From positions 1-36,196 of IMG/VR virus record IMGVR_UViG_3300008113_000723: a stretch of DNA of 36,196 nt, one strand, 5' to 3'. Shown piece by piece: positions 1 to 5,730 of this stretch. Numbering within the stretch: position 1 is the first letter of the stretch; the number at the start of each line of letters is the position of its first letter. Both the position numbers and the translations under genes were made by a program. The notes under the pieces are model-generated. The model made no database searches, was not told the origin of the DNA, and saw only the letters and a list, made by a program, of their open reading frames with translations. Origin of the DNA: a virus.

Positions 1-95
1 CCACTTCGCTCAACGCTTTCAGCAAACTTTCTCCAGCCAAAACCAGCCTTCTTGCAAAAATCAATAAGGTTGCGCTGTCGCTCTGTGAAGGTCAT
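1..95 (-). CDS. Unknown small protein, C-terminus outside window
   Basis: A leftward reading frame starts with ATG at 95 and runs off the left edge after 31 codons. An AAGGAGAA ribosome binding site lies just upstream (about 101-108). The visible part is helical and basic, with aromatic and Arg residues. The start lies inside the 3' end of the preceding gene (35-base overlap), so the two are probably translated together. I do not recognise a family and the missing C-terminus prevents a call. Confidence 0.55.
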   Translation of the reverse strand, partial: MTFTERQRNLIDFCKKAGFGWRKFAESVERS

Positions 96-273
96 GATTT
101 TTCTCCTTGAGTTTGTTGTTTGCCAATGTCAGCAAACGCTCGTTGTAGTCTGGGCACGGACCTTTTGCCGGGGTTTTTCTGGCCTGCTCGACCAGCAGCA
201 TCATGTCTTCATGCGTCAGCCCCACCCACTGACGCTGGTGTGCGTACTCTTGTGTATCGTCGTCGTCATTCAT
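61..273 (-). CDS. Hypothetical protein, 70 aa
   Basis: The ATG at 273 overlaps the TGA of the upstream gene (266-268), which decides the start over a longer alternative frame reaching 495. The protein begins with a Met-Asn-Asp run and has an acidic N-terminal third. The remainder is helical, with a Tyr-Asn-Glu-Arg-Leu segment typical of small phage proteins that carry a C-terminal amphipathic helix. No domain is recognised. It belongs to the tightly overlapped leftward operon 2478-1. Confidence 0.6.
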   Translation of the reverse strand: MNDDDDTQEYAHQRQWVGLTHEDMMLLVEQARKTPAKGPCPDYNERLLTLANNKLKEKNHDLHRATAQPY

Positions 274-532
274 CTTTGAACCCCAGTTCTTCTTTAAACA
301 TGGACAGGCCCAGCACCAAGTCACGCACTTGGGCGTAGTCGAGGCAGACGTAGTAGTCCTGCGTGGTGGAGCTGTGTGATGGGAAGTAGGCGATGTAGCC
401 GTTACCCGTGTTTTCGACTGAGCAGTGTAAGTTGCCGGGGCGGGAGTACCCACTACCCGCCCGAACGGAAGCGGTTTCGCCCAAACGATACACAACCTGC
501 TCCGTGTTGTCGGATTTGTAGATTGCTTTCAT
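266..532 (-). CDS. Hypothetical protein, 88 aa
   Basis: It starts at ATG 532 with a GGAGAGAAG ribosome binding site about 5 bases upstream. Its start overlaps the stop of the small membrane gene upstream (529-531) in an ATGA junction. The sequence has a beta-rich first half with Tyr-Arg-Leu-Gly and Gly-Ser-Gly-Tyr segments, then an acidic helical end. No family is recognised. A longer start (547) exists but would erase the coupling and use a poorer site. Confidence 0.6.
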   Translation of the reverse strand: MKAIYKSDNTEQVVYRLGETASVRAGSGYSRPGNLHCSVENTGNGYIAYFPSHSSTTQDYYVCLDYAQVRDLVLGLSMFKEELGFKDE

Positions 533-624
533 CGCTTCTCTCCCCACAACATCCAGCCCACGATCAGGCCAAACGCCGCGCCAAAGGCCAGCGCCAACAG
601 GATTTGAATTGCTTCAGTGGTCAT
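529..624 (-). CDS. Small single-pass membrane protein, 31 aa
   Basis: This short gene starts at ATG 624 and stops at 529-531. Both ends form ATGA overlaps with the neighbours, and a GGAGAGAAC site precedes the start, which supports translation despite the tiny size. After nine residues, a run of Leu, Ala, Phe, Gly, Ile, Val and Trp about 20 residues long forms one transmembrane helix. It ends in a Gly-Glu-Lys-Arg tail, consistent with an inner-membrane protein with a basic cytoplasmic end. The function is unknown. Confidence 0.6.
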   Translation of the reverse strand: MTTEAIQILLALAFGAAFGLIVGWMLWGEKR

Positions 625-974
625 GTGTTCTCTCCCATCTGGTTAAACAGGTCGTTCGTGGTTCGCGCCATAGCCCAAGCCGACCGAAACGCAATGTTCA
701 CCTCAAAGCCAACTTCTTTTTCGTAGTCTTCAATGGTGGGCCATGCGTAGTCGGGTTGTGCTGCGGGTGGGGTGGTGTCATACACGGGCAGGCTGCCAAA
801 CAAAGTCGCCACAGGCTCCTGCACAGGTGCTTGCGATGCCTCTCGCTCGTCAGCACGGGCAAGGGCAACAAGGCGTTTAAGAGCTTCGTTGCTAATTTCC
901 CAAATGTCCCAAAGTTCGGGGTTATGCGATGGTTTGGCACCAGCCTCACGGGCCAGCTCAATCGTGTCTCTCAT
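621..974 (-). CDS. Hypothetical protein, 117 aa
   Basis: It starts at ATG 974 behind AAGGAGAAACC; a longer open frame reaches 1157 but has no ribosome binding site. The N-terminus is an alpha-helical segment (Arg-Asp-Thr-Ile-Glu-Leu-Ala-Arg-Glu-Ala-Gly). The middle has low-complexity Ala/Pro sequence and the C-terminal helix is rich in Ala and Asn. An N-terminus of this kind is frequent in small proteins of proteobacterial phages, but no function is attached. It overlaps the upstream gene by 17 bases. Confidence 0.6.
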   Translation of the reverse strand: MRDTIELAREAGAKPSHNPELWDIWEISNEALKRLVALARADEREASQAPVQEPVATLFGSLPVYDTTPPAAQPDYAWPTIEDYEKEVGFEVNIAFRSAWAMARTTNDLFNQMGENT

Positions 975-1650
975 TTGGTTTCTCCTTAAATTCATAATCT
1001 TTAAACACTGCGCCTTTGCTGGCATCGCCGCGCCAACACTCTTTGACCCAGCCGCGCTTGCCGGACTTATAAGTGCGCCAATGACCTCTTGCTTGATGCC
1101 TGCGTGGGCTTGCGTGTGTACCGCCGCGAGATTCTGACTGATGCTTGGGCGGCTCAATCGTCACTGTGTGCCAGTCGTACGTGGGCAACTTGCCTTCTTT
1201 TATTTTGCGGCGATTTGTGAATGTGTCTTTGGCTGTTGGCACATATGCTTCAATCTTCATGTCAAGCGACGCATAAAACATAGCCAAAATCCCGCACATC
1301 ATTGACTGGTCTTTTGGGTCAATAGGCTTGTCTACGGCTCCCGTCTTTGGCTCACCATTGTGCTCGGCAACAAGGAACGACCCAAGGGATTTGTATCCCG
1401 TCGGCTTCATAATCCAACCAGTCACAATGGTTGCTGTTGGCTCTGCCAGCACTGACAACATGAAGTCACCCTGCGCTGTCTTTCCACACAACATCATGTT
1501 TTTGTACGGTGCTGGATGTAACAAGTATTGTTTTGGGTCTGCTCCAATGTATTTTTTGATTGCTCCAGTCACATCAAACCACTGCATCTGAGTTGGGTCA
1601 AGATTAGCAACCGATACCATCTTGACCATTTCCCGCACCAACGGCGTCAT
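958..1650 (-). CDS. Conserved phage protein with C-terminal basic His/Arg/Trp motif, 230 aa
   Basis: The start at 1650 follows GAGGAGAAG and overlaps the stop of the preceding gene (ATGA). The N-terminal two thirds look globular and mixed alpha/beta. The C-terminal 65 residues contain a strongly basic segment with the pattern His-x-Ala-Arg-Gly-His-Trp-Arg-x-Tyr then Lys-Ser-Gly-Lys and Trp-Val (about residues 185-205). I have seen this pattern in phage and plasmid proteins of unknown role. The basic and aromatic composition suggests nucleic-acid contact, which is inference only. Confidence 0.65.
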   Translation of the reverse strand: MTPLVREMVKMVSVANLDPTQMQWFDVTGAIKKYIGADPKQYLLHPAPYKNMMLCGKTAQGDFMLSVLAEPTATIVTGWIMKPTGYKSLGSFLVAEHNGEPKTGAVDKPIDPKDQSMMCGILAMFYASLDMKIEAYVPTAKDTFTNRRKIKEGKLPTYDWHTVTIEPPKHQSESRGGTHASPRRHQARGHWRTYKSGKRGWVKECWRGDASKGAVFKDYEFKEKPNERHD

Positions 1651-1784
1651 TGCGGCTTCTCCTCTTCTGCAAAATCCATCTCTGGCGGGTGTGGGATGTC
1701 GTCATGCACGATGACGCCGTATTCATCTGCTGGCAGAAACCTGCCGCACACTACGCAGTGGTAGCCTTCTGTTTTTTCGTTCAT
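1647..1784 (-). CDS. Small cysteine-containing protein, 45 aa
   Basis: It starts at ATG 1784 with GGTGGTGAG upstream, and its TGA (1647-1649) overlaps the next ATG. It contains a Cys-Val-Val-Cys pair near residue 10 and two His residues near the middle, compatible with a minimal zinc-binding knuckle. The acidic C-terminus is short. The function is unknown. A longer frame reaching 1907 is the antisense-like extension of a neighbour and lacks a binding site. Confidence 0.55.
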   Translation of the reverse strand: MNEKTEGYHCVVCGRFLPADEYGVIVHDDIPHPPEMDFAEEEKPQ

Positions 1785-1984
1785 CTCACCACCCCCACAA
1801 ACACAGCCAGCACACCAGCACCGATGGCACCGAGCACGATGCCCAGCCACAGTGCCGCCCAGTACTTCATAGACTTGCGCCATGCGCTGGGGGCTTGGTG
1901 AATCCAAAACGCAGGGTTACGTCTGCCCACCTTGCCGGGGCTGATGCCGAAGTGTTCGAGTTCAAATTGTTGTCTTGATGTCAT
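1781..1984 (-). CDS. Membrane protein with one C-terminal helix, 67 aa
   Basis: It starts at ATG 1984 behind GGAGGAGCAA, overlapping the upstream stop (1981-1983). The first 38 residues are polar and basic. Residues about 41-66 form a Trp/Leu/Ile/Gly/Ala/Val-rich transmembrane helix that ends at the C-terminus. This is a tail-anchored inner-membrane topology. It sits between another membrane protein upstream (1981-2319) and a Cys protein downstream. The function is unknown. Confidence 0.6.
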   Translation of the reverse strand: MTSRQQFELEHFGISPGKVGRRNPAFWIHQAPSAWRKSMKYWAALWLGIVLGAIGAGVLAVFVGVVR

Positions 1985-2319
1985 TTGCTCCTCCGATCAC
2001 AGTACTTGTTGATCTCTTTGATGGCCTTCGGCTCGTCGCCATCGAACCACCATGCGGTGCAGTGCTTGTAGAGCGTCTGATCGTCCATCAGGGCGCGCTC
2101 ACGCCCCTCGACGTAGCCCTGCTCAAAGCCTTTCTGAAAGGCCGACCCCGTCAGTTCGTAACCAACTACGGCGGTAAGCACCAGCCAAATTCCGGCGACA
2201 TACATCAGGGCGGTTTTCTTGTTTGGTTTTGCATCCATCTCAACCAGCGGGCCACGCTCATCAAAGGCTTCCTCCATGGTGCGGGGGTGCTTGTAAGTCA
2301 AGGGGTCGTAATCTTTCAT
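1981..2319 (-). CDS. Single-pass membrane protein, 112 aa
   Basis: It starts at ATG 2319 behind AAGGAGCGGCC. A polar N-terminus (about 35 residues) with a Lys-Lys pair precedes a transmembrane helix at about residues 37-55. The helix is followed by an external or periplasmic acidic/Tyr-rich domain with Cys residues near positions 86 and 107. Membrane proteins at 2329-2478, 1981-2319, 1781-1984 and 529-624 make this operon unusually membrane-rich. A superinfection-exclusion or envelope role is conceivable but unproved. Confidence 0.6.
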   Translation of the reverse strand: MKDYDPLTYKHPRTMEEAFDERGPLVEMDAKPNKKTALMYVAGIWLVLTAVVGYELTGSAFQKGFEQGYVEGRERALMDDQTLYKHCTAWWFDGDEPKAIKEINKYCDRRSK

Positions 2320-2328
2320 GGCCGCTCC

Positions 2329-2478
2329 TTAAAAGAACCAGAGGTAGAAGCCGTGCAGAATCCCGATGGGGAAAAGCAACGCTCCGGCAATCAAGAAACC
2401 CCACAAGCCCTCAGAAAAACAGGTAAAAATGTGGTTCAGCCAAGCCGCAAACACCACGAGTCCAATAATCCAAGCCAT
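2329..2478 (-). CDS. Two-helix membrane protein, 49 aa
   Basis: This is the first gene of the left operon. It starts at ATG 2478 behind a strong AAAGGAGAACT site and ends with TAA at 2329-2331, ten bases before the next start. Hydrophobic stretches at about residues 2-17 and 25-48 make two membrane helices joined by a short Cys-Phe-Ser-Glu-Gly loop, so the protein is a small hairpin membrane protein. No homologue is recognised; holin-like size alone is not enough for a call. Confidence 0.6.
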   Translation of the reverse strand: MAWIIGLVVFAAWLNHIFTCFSEGLWGFLIAGALLFPIGILHGFYLWFF

Positions 2479-2506
2479 ACAGTTCTCCTTTAGTTGTTGA
2501 GTCTGT

Positions 2507-2512
2507 ATATTA
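2507..2512 (-). promoter_or_regulatory. Possible -10 box of the left operon
   Basis: On the leftward strand TAATAT lies 29 bases before the first start codon (2478). No good -35 hexamer is seen at 16-18 bases, so either an activator is needed or the true promoter is elsewhere in this gap. Confidence 0.25.
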
Positions 2513-2545
2513 CACCCCTTTGTAGCGTATCGTGATTGATTGTAA

Positions 2546-2603
2546 CTATCGAGATTTGATTTTCGATAGCATCAAACTATTCTGCCGGGTGGCAGAACTG
2601 CCA
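2546..2603. repeat. Composite control module, copy 1 (inverted repeat plus TGGCAG palindrome)
   Basis: A 24-nt inverted repeat (CTATCGA at 2546-2552, TCGATAG at 2563-2569) is followed after seven bases by CTATT, then by the 14-nt palindrome TGGCAGAACTGCCA (2590-2603). TTCTGCC at 2580-2586 can also pair with GGCAGAA at 2591-2597, giving a competing hairpin. The same arrangement recurs at 9826-9877 with 19 of 24 positions of the first element identical. Both copies sit upstream of a leftward operon, which suggests an operator for a phage regulator. A 26-codon leftward frame with an AAGGAG site (2626-2546) runs across this module and could be a leader peptide. Confidence 0.6.
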
Positions 2604-2653
2604 TGTAGAATGGTCTTGCACTTCATGGTGCATCTCCTTGAGTAAGTTGATTT

Positions 2654-2682
2654 GACCCGGCCCTTGTGTCGGGTCTTTTTTT
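2654..2682 (+). terminator. Rho-independent terminator, rightward
   Basis: GACCCG (2654-2659) pairs with CGGGTC (2670-2675) and is followed directly by seven T residues. No recognisable rightward gene lies immediately upstream, so it would end either a short transcript from the 2480-2650 gap or read-through from elsewhere. Confidence 0.75.
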
Positions 2683-2692
2683 GTCCTATACT
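2664..2692 (+). promoter_or_regulatory. Possible sigma70 promoter for the structured RNA
   Basis: TTGTGT (2664-2669) and TATACT (2687-2692) are separated by 17 bases. The -10 box matches five of six consensus positions and the -35 three of six. It overlaps the preceding terminator and would start transcription near 2699, just before the long hairpin. Confidence 0.3.
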
Positions 2693-2697
2693 GGTGG

Positions 2698-2826
2698 CGT
2701 TGTCGTCGAAAGCAACAAAGTTAGGCCGCTCATGCGAGTATCTTCTGCCTTATCCAATGCCTGTGATGGTGTATCGGATAGGGTTTCGACCAGAGGATGC
2801 TCACTTGAGCGGCCTTTTTGTTTTTC
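2698..2826 (+). ncRNA. Candidate small RNA: long bulged hairpin with T-tract tail
   Basis: Four nested helices can be read directly. They are GGCCGCTCA (2724-2732) with TGAGCGGCC (2806-2814), GAG (2736-2738) with CTC (2800-2802), ATCTTCTG (2740-2747) with CAGAGGAT (2791-2798, one G-U), and CCTTATCC (2748-2755) with GGATAGGG (2776-2783, one G-U). The outer helix is followed by TTTTTGTTTTT. This is both a very strong terminator shape and a 96-nt rod-like RNA. No protein frame fits. A small regulatory RNA, or the 5' domain of a longer RNA ending near 3190, are both possible. Confidence 0.45.
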
Positions 2827-3209
2827 GGGAATCGAGACATAAGTTTGCTCGATGCATAAGTGGGACTCAGAACCCAGCCAAGACCACGCCAACTGGACAC
2901 AGGTAGACCGCTCTGAATGGCCGCCGTAACTGTGTTGAGAGGCTACGGGGGAACCTTCCCAAGCCAAGCCGATATGAGTGAGGCGCAAGCCTGCGAGGAA
3001 CCGGCAGAAGGGCGTGTGCAAACACGGTAATCCTCGACAGTGGAGCTTTTGCAAGCGTCCGCTGGCCCCGATAAGGCCCATCCCGACCGACGGATAGACC
3101 GAGGGCGAAACCCTAAACCCATGCGTGTCGTGGGCTTAGGTGAGTTTTGCCCCTTTCAGAACCCTCCCTCCCTCCGGATAGATAGTAGTAACAACAATAG
3201 GGGCAGACC
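2827..3209 (+). other. Gene-free, hairpin-rich region; candidate large structured RNA
   Basis: No supported protein gene lies here, yet many local helices can be drawn on the rightward strand. They include ATCGAG/CTCGAT (2831-2853), TGGG/CCCA (2861-2876), ACACAG/CTGTGT (2897-2935) and GGCT..AGCC (2941-2965). Two stems are capped by GCAA tetraloops (2981-2992 and 3013-3026). Others are GGCC/GGCC (3064-3078), AGGG/CCCT (3102-3114) and CCTAA-CCCA/TGGG-TTAGG (3112-3140; it competes with the previous one). GNRA-capped stems are typical of large structured RNAs. The region leads straight into the HNH gene at 3210. I cannot assign a known RNA family; GOLLD, ROOL, HEARO and group I introns are the families to compare. 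Confidence 0.35.
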
Positions 3210-3704
3210 ATGGCAAAGAAAAAGGGCTTCCTCTCCGTATCCACCCTAGCGGCGTTCTCGAAGCGGTTTCTCGGTGTGGGCTCACGACTCGGCGCGAGTC
3301 CGTATGCACTGGCGTGTGAGGCGTTGGTCAAAGACGGCATGACTCGGCCTTCTGGTGCGACTGACAAGCAGTGGGTTTACATGAACGCGGCATACATCCG
3401 TAACGCCTCGAAGGGTAGCAAGCAAGGCCCGAAGGTTGCTCGACGGGAGTATGTAGCCACCGATGCGTTTCTGTCCTCGTATGAGTGGCGCAAGGTGCGT
3501 ATGCAAGCCCTCAAAAAATACGGGCCGAAGTGTATGTGCTGTGGCGCAACTCCCTCGACGGGGGCGGTGATGAATGTAGACCACATCAAGCCGCGCAAAC
3601 TATTCCCAAGTCTCGCTCTCGATGTAAACAATCTGCAAATCCTCTGCCATGAATGCAACCACGGCAAAGGCAACTGGGATTCGACCGACTGGCGACCCGA
3701 TTAA
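3210..3704 (+). CDS. HNH endonuclease, 164 aa
   Basis: This is a rightward gene inside an otherwise leftward arm. The C-terminal half carries a zinc-binding HNH fold: Cys108 and Cys111, Val-Asp-His at 123-125, Asn140/Asn141, and Cys146 and Cys149 followed by Asn-His-Gly-Lys. The N-terminal 85 residues are basic and probably bind DNA. The start ATG 3210 follows a run of AGGGG. The family cuts or nicks double-stranded DNA. In phages it acts either as a free-standing homing enzyme or in packaging; its isolation with its own structured leader favours the mobile, homing type. It lacks the RuvC part of IsrB/IscB proteins. Confidence 0.88.
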   Translation: MAKKKGFLSVSTLAAFSKRFLGVGSRLGASPYALACEALVKDGMTRPSGATDKQWVYMNAAYIRNASKGSKQGPKVARREYVATDAFLSSYEWRKVRMQALKKYGPKCMCCGATPSTGAVMNVDHIKPRKLFPSLALDVNNLQILCHECNHGKGNWDSTDWRPD

Positions 3705-3719
3705 TTTCTCGATGGGCAC

Positions 3720-3741
3720 AAAAAAACCACCCGCAGGTGGC
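3720..3741 (-). terminator. Terminator ending the 9724-3772 leftward block
   Basis: Read leftward, CCACC and GGTGG form a five-pair stem with a four-base loop, followed by seven T residues (3726-3720). It also sits just after the rightward HNH stop, where its other side has a weaker T-rich tail, so it may act in both directions. Copies of the CTCGATGG motif flank it on both sides (3708-3715 and 3745-3752). Confidence 0.75.
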
Positions 3742-3771
3742 TTTCTCGATGGATGTAGCAGGTCACAACCC

Positions 3772-4245
3772 TTAGTTTCTAGATTTCCTTGACGCTTTCA
3801 AAAGTTGTTTTGCTAAGAACCGTGTGAAGTGCAGGTCAATATCCTCGTCAGACAATAAGGTTTCATCGAAAACAGTTCGGTTAATCTCCATGAAATTGGA
3901 AAGTTTTTCCATATGAGTGATTGGTTTGGGCAGTCCTAGCAGTTGCACCTTTTTCTTTCTTTCAAGGTGTCTGAAAGTTATGCGCCATCCGCAATAATGA
4001 TTGAAGCAAAGAACGGGGGAAGCATATTCCCTGTGCTCATATCCGTTCACACAATCATGCACTCGACGCTTCTCATCCAAGTCGCCACCACCACAAATGT
4101 CGCACGTCTTGCCAGTGCTTCGCCTTATGTGCTCTTTGTATATGTCGTGAATTTCTTTTGCAAGCATGGCTATCTTGCGCCGCGTCTCATCGTGAACGTG
4201 CGGTCGGTCTGTTTGTGTCACAAAATCAAAAGCGTCATTCAACAT
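3772..4245 (-). CDS. Putative zinc-binding protein, HNH-like, 157 aa
   Basis: This is the last gene of the main leftward block. The start ATG 4245 follows GGGGAG and lies within the end of the upstream gene (11-base overlap). A Cys-Asp-Ile-Cys-Gly-Gly knuckle near residue 47 is followed by Arg-Arg-Val-His-Asp-Cys and later Leu-Cys-x-Asn-His-x-Cys, a spacing resembling degenerate HNH or endonuclease VII-type zinc folds. The C-terminal 60 residues are helical and basic. A nuclease role is possible but the catalytic His/Asn pattern is not clear. Confidence 0.6.
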   Translation of the reverse strand: MLNDAFDFVTQTDRPHVHDETRRKIAMLAKEIHDIYKEHIRRSTGKTCDICGGGDLDEKRRVHDCVNGYEHREYASPVLCFNHYCGWRITFRHLERKKKVQLLGLPKPITHMEKLSNFMEINRTVFDETLLSDEDIDLHFTRFLAKQLLKASRKSRN

Positions 4246-4504
4246 TGTCTTGCTCCCCGATGGGTAAACCCTTTGCTGTCAGGGCCAATGGCACAAAGCG
4301 CAAACCTGCTTTGTGGAATGCGGCGGCGTCAATCTCTAGGCGTTTGGTGTTGATGATTTGCACAGCCAGCTTTGCAACGGCTGATGCGCGGCTTGGGTCG
4401 CTGAGGTTGTTGCGTAGTAGGTCAAACTCCTCGAACAGTGCGCTACATAGTCCTGCGCTTGTTTGCTCGGTGTATTTAACTTTGGTGTCGATGTGTTGCT
4501 TCAT
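4235..4504 (-). CDS. Hypothetical helical protein, 89 aa
   Basis: It starts at ATG 4504 after AAGGAGAAC. The central part reads as two helices with a Glu-Glu-Phe-Asp-Leu-Leu-Arg segment and an Ala-Val-Ala-Lys-Leu-Ala-Val-Gln-Ile segment. This pattern is known in small phage and plasmid proteins of proteobacteria with no assigned role. Two motif copies lie 37-60 bases upstream in the end of the previous gene. Confidence 0.6.
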   Translation of the reverse strand: MKQHIDTKVKYTEQTSAGLCSALFEEFDLLRNNLSDPSRASAVAKLAVQIINTKRLEIDAAAFHKAGLRFVPLALTAKGLPIGEQDNVE

Positions 4505-4519
4505 GCTGTTCTCCTTGGT

Positions 4520-4789
4520 TTAAAAGTCTGAGGCTGTGTCCTCGATGGATGCTGACTCGATGGCGCTGAATCGGCCCGCACTCTCCATGCTACGGGCCAG
4601 TGTGGTGAGCATCACCCGCACACCGATGTGGGTTAGGCGGGCTTGCTCAATGGCGCGGCAAGCATTCGACACTGCGGCCAGTGCTTCGCTCGCCTCTTGT
4701 GCTTCAAGGTCGGCGGCTTCCATCATGTCGCTGAATGCCACGGCCTCGGCCTGTCTCTCGATGGATACCCAGTCAGGGACTTCGGTCAT
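4520..4789 (-). CDS. Hypothetical Ala/Glu-rich helical protein, 89 aa
   Basis: It starts at ATG 4789 after AAGGAGCTGAC, overlapping the NinX-like gene stop in an ATGA junction. The sequence is almost wholly helical and rich in Ala, Glu and Ser, suggesting a coiled-coil or helical bundle. Three copies of the CCATCGAG motif lie within it: one encodes Ser-Ile-Glu-Arg near residue 9 and two encode Ala-Ile-Glu and Ser-Ile-Glu in the last 15 residues. No family is recognised. Confidence 0.6.
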   Translation of the reverse strand: MTEVPDWVSIERQAEAVAFSDMMEAADLEAQEASEALAAVSNACRAIEQARLTHIGVRVMLTTLARSMESAGRFSAIESASIEDTASDF

Positions 4790-5097
4790 GTCAGCTCCTT
4801 GGGTATCTCGACCTCATCGCCGAGTTTTGATGCAACGTAGCACCGCATGGCGGCTATCAAACAGGTGTCGCCCTCACCTTGGACAAAGGTGCCGTCCTCC
4901 CAGTCGGTAATCAACGTAGCAATCCACCCGCCGTAAGTGTTGGTGCAAATGTCGATACCATCACGCTCAATGAGTGGCCCACCTTGTGCCCAGTCGGTAG
5001 AGTAAGAGTCGCAACCGTCAGGCTCAAACGTCCAGTTCTTCTCACACACCGCCACCGCCCAATCAAGTGCGGCCCCGCTCAGTTCAGATGTCTTCAT
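4786..5097 (-). CDS. ninX: NinX-like protein (DUF2591), 103 aa
   Basis: The N-terminus Met-Lys-Thr-Ser-Glu-Leu-x-Gly-x-Ala-Leu-Asp matches the DUF2591/NinX family. So do the central Ser-Thr-Asp-Trp-Ala-Gln-Gly-Gly-Pro-Leu-Ile-Glu-Arg and the C-terminal Ala-Ala-Met-Arg-Cys-Tyr-Val-Ala-Ser-Lys-x-Gly-Asp. NinX proteins occur in the ninR region of lambdoid phages and in many other phages; their molecular function is not established. The length matches the family. The start at 5097 follows GGAGAGAC and overlaps the upstream stop. Confidence 0.85.
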   Translation of the reverse strand: MKTSELSGAALDWAVAVCEKNWTFEPDGCDSYSTDWAQGGPLIERDGIDICTNTYGGWIATLITDWEDGTFVQGEGDTCLIAAMRCYVASKLGDEVEIPKELT

Positions 5098-5321
5098 GCT
5101 GTCTCTCCTTGTGGCCCGTATGAACGGGTCTCGTCAGTTGCAATGTCTTGGTCGTATGCACAGGTGCTGGCGATGGGTGAATCCATTTCCCCGCCGTCTT
5201 TCCAAACGTCCACCACCACGCCTTCATCGGTGGATAGGATGCGGATGGCAAAGCCCTTCACGGTAAACCATGCGGCCCCCTCGGTCAGTGTGTAGTCGTC
5301 GTCTTTTAATTCGTTGCTCAT
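5094..5321 (-). CDS. Hypothetical protein, 75 aa
   Basis: It starts at ATG 5321 after GAGGGCGAC, overlapping the upstream TGA (5318-5320). The sequence is beta-rich and acidic, with an Ala-Trp-Phe-Thr-Val segment followed by a Val-Val-Val-Asp-Val-Trp strand. Small proteins with such a layout commonly sit beside NinX-like genes, but I cannot name a family. The next junction with the NinX-like gene is again ATGA. Confidence 0.6.
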   Translation of the reverse strand: MSNELKDDDYTLTEGAAWFTVKGFAIRILSTDEGVVVDVWKDGGEMDSPIASTCAYDQDIATDETRSYGPQGETA

Positions 5322-5497
5322 GCTGTCGCCCTCGTTGCTTTCTCGATGGATTGTTTGATGGTCTTGAGAACTGCCCTCACTCGCTCGGGCTTGTATGTCT
5401 CGTCATGCTCTGCGTCTTCTACAAATGGGAGGGCCATGCATAGGCTGTGCAGTAGGTCGTCGGTGATGTCGTCGTGCGGCTGTTCTTTGGTTTTCAT
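5318..5497 (-). CDS. Hypothetical protein, 59 aa
   Basis: The frame starts at ATG 5497, overlapping the stop of the upstream gene (5494-5496), and ends in an ATGA junction with the next gene. It has an acidic N-terminal helix, a central Cys, and a C-terminal basic helix. A motif copy (5342-5349) encodes Ser-Ile-Glu-Lys eight residues before the end and lies 21 bases upstream of the next start. No homologue is recognised; the perfect overlaps on both sides support it. Confidence 0.6.
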   Translation of the reverse strand: MKTKEQPHDDITDDLLHSLCMALPFVEDAEHDETYKPERVRAVLKTIKQSIEKATRATA

Positions 5498-5730
5498 GTT
5501 TTCGCCTTGGGTGTGTGGTCTTCGATGGGTGTGGGCGTGTGCTTTGCGATACGTGCGTTGAATTCGTTTTCAAGTCGCGTATGCACTGCGGCCCACCACT
5601 TCGCTTGTTTCTGGGTTTTGACGTGGAACCAGCGGCCCGAATCGTCAAACACGTCGAACCCGCCAATCTTTTTAACGGGGGCAATGATGCACGCCTTGTA
5701 TTGCGTGGGCTGTGTAATTTGTGGCGTCAT
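5494..5730 (-). CDS. Hypothetical protein, 78 aa
   Basis: The start ATG 5730 uses GAGGAGAAATC as its ribosome binding site, part of which is the CCATCGAGG motif itself. A longer open frame reaching 5892 is rejected because the overlapping 51-residue gene fits that strand. The protein has a beta-strand-rich first half, then a helix with Lys-Gln-Ala-Lys-Trp-Trp-Ala-Ala. A motif copy near the C-terminus encodes Pro-Ile-Glu-Asp. The function is unknown. Confidence 0.6.
   Translation of the reverse strand: MTPQITQPTQYKACIIAPVKKIGGFDVFDDSGRWFHVKTQKQAKWWAAVHTRLENEFNARIAKHTPTPIEDHTPKAKT

Noticed and set aside
266-1157. Longer start codons for the leftward genes at 61, 266 and 621
   Set aside because: They lack ribosome binding sites and would break the ATGA junctions that most neighbours show.
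2546-2626. 26-codon leftward frame with a good AAGGAG site
   Set aside because: It runs across the palindromes and has no recognisable product; kept only as a possible leader, not as a gene.
2827-3209. Group I intron
   Set aside because: No convincing paired core elements were found and there is no split gene around the region.
2827-3704. HEARO/IsrB-type RNA-guided nuclease
   Set aside because: The protein at 3210 is only 164 residues with an HNH domain and lacks RuvC motifs; an association is not excluded for the RNA but is not supported.
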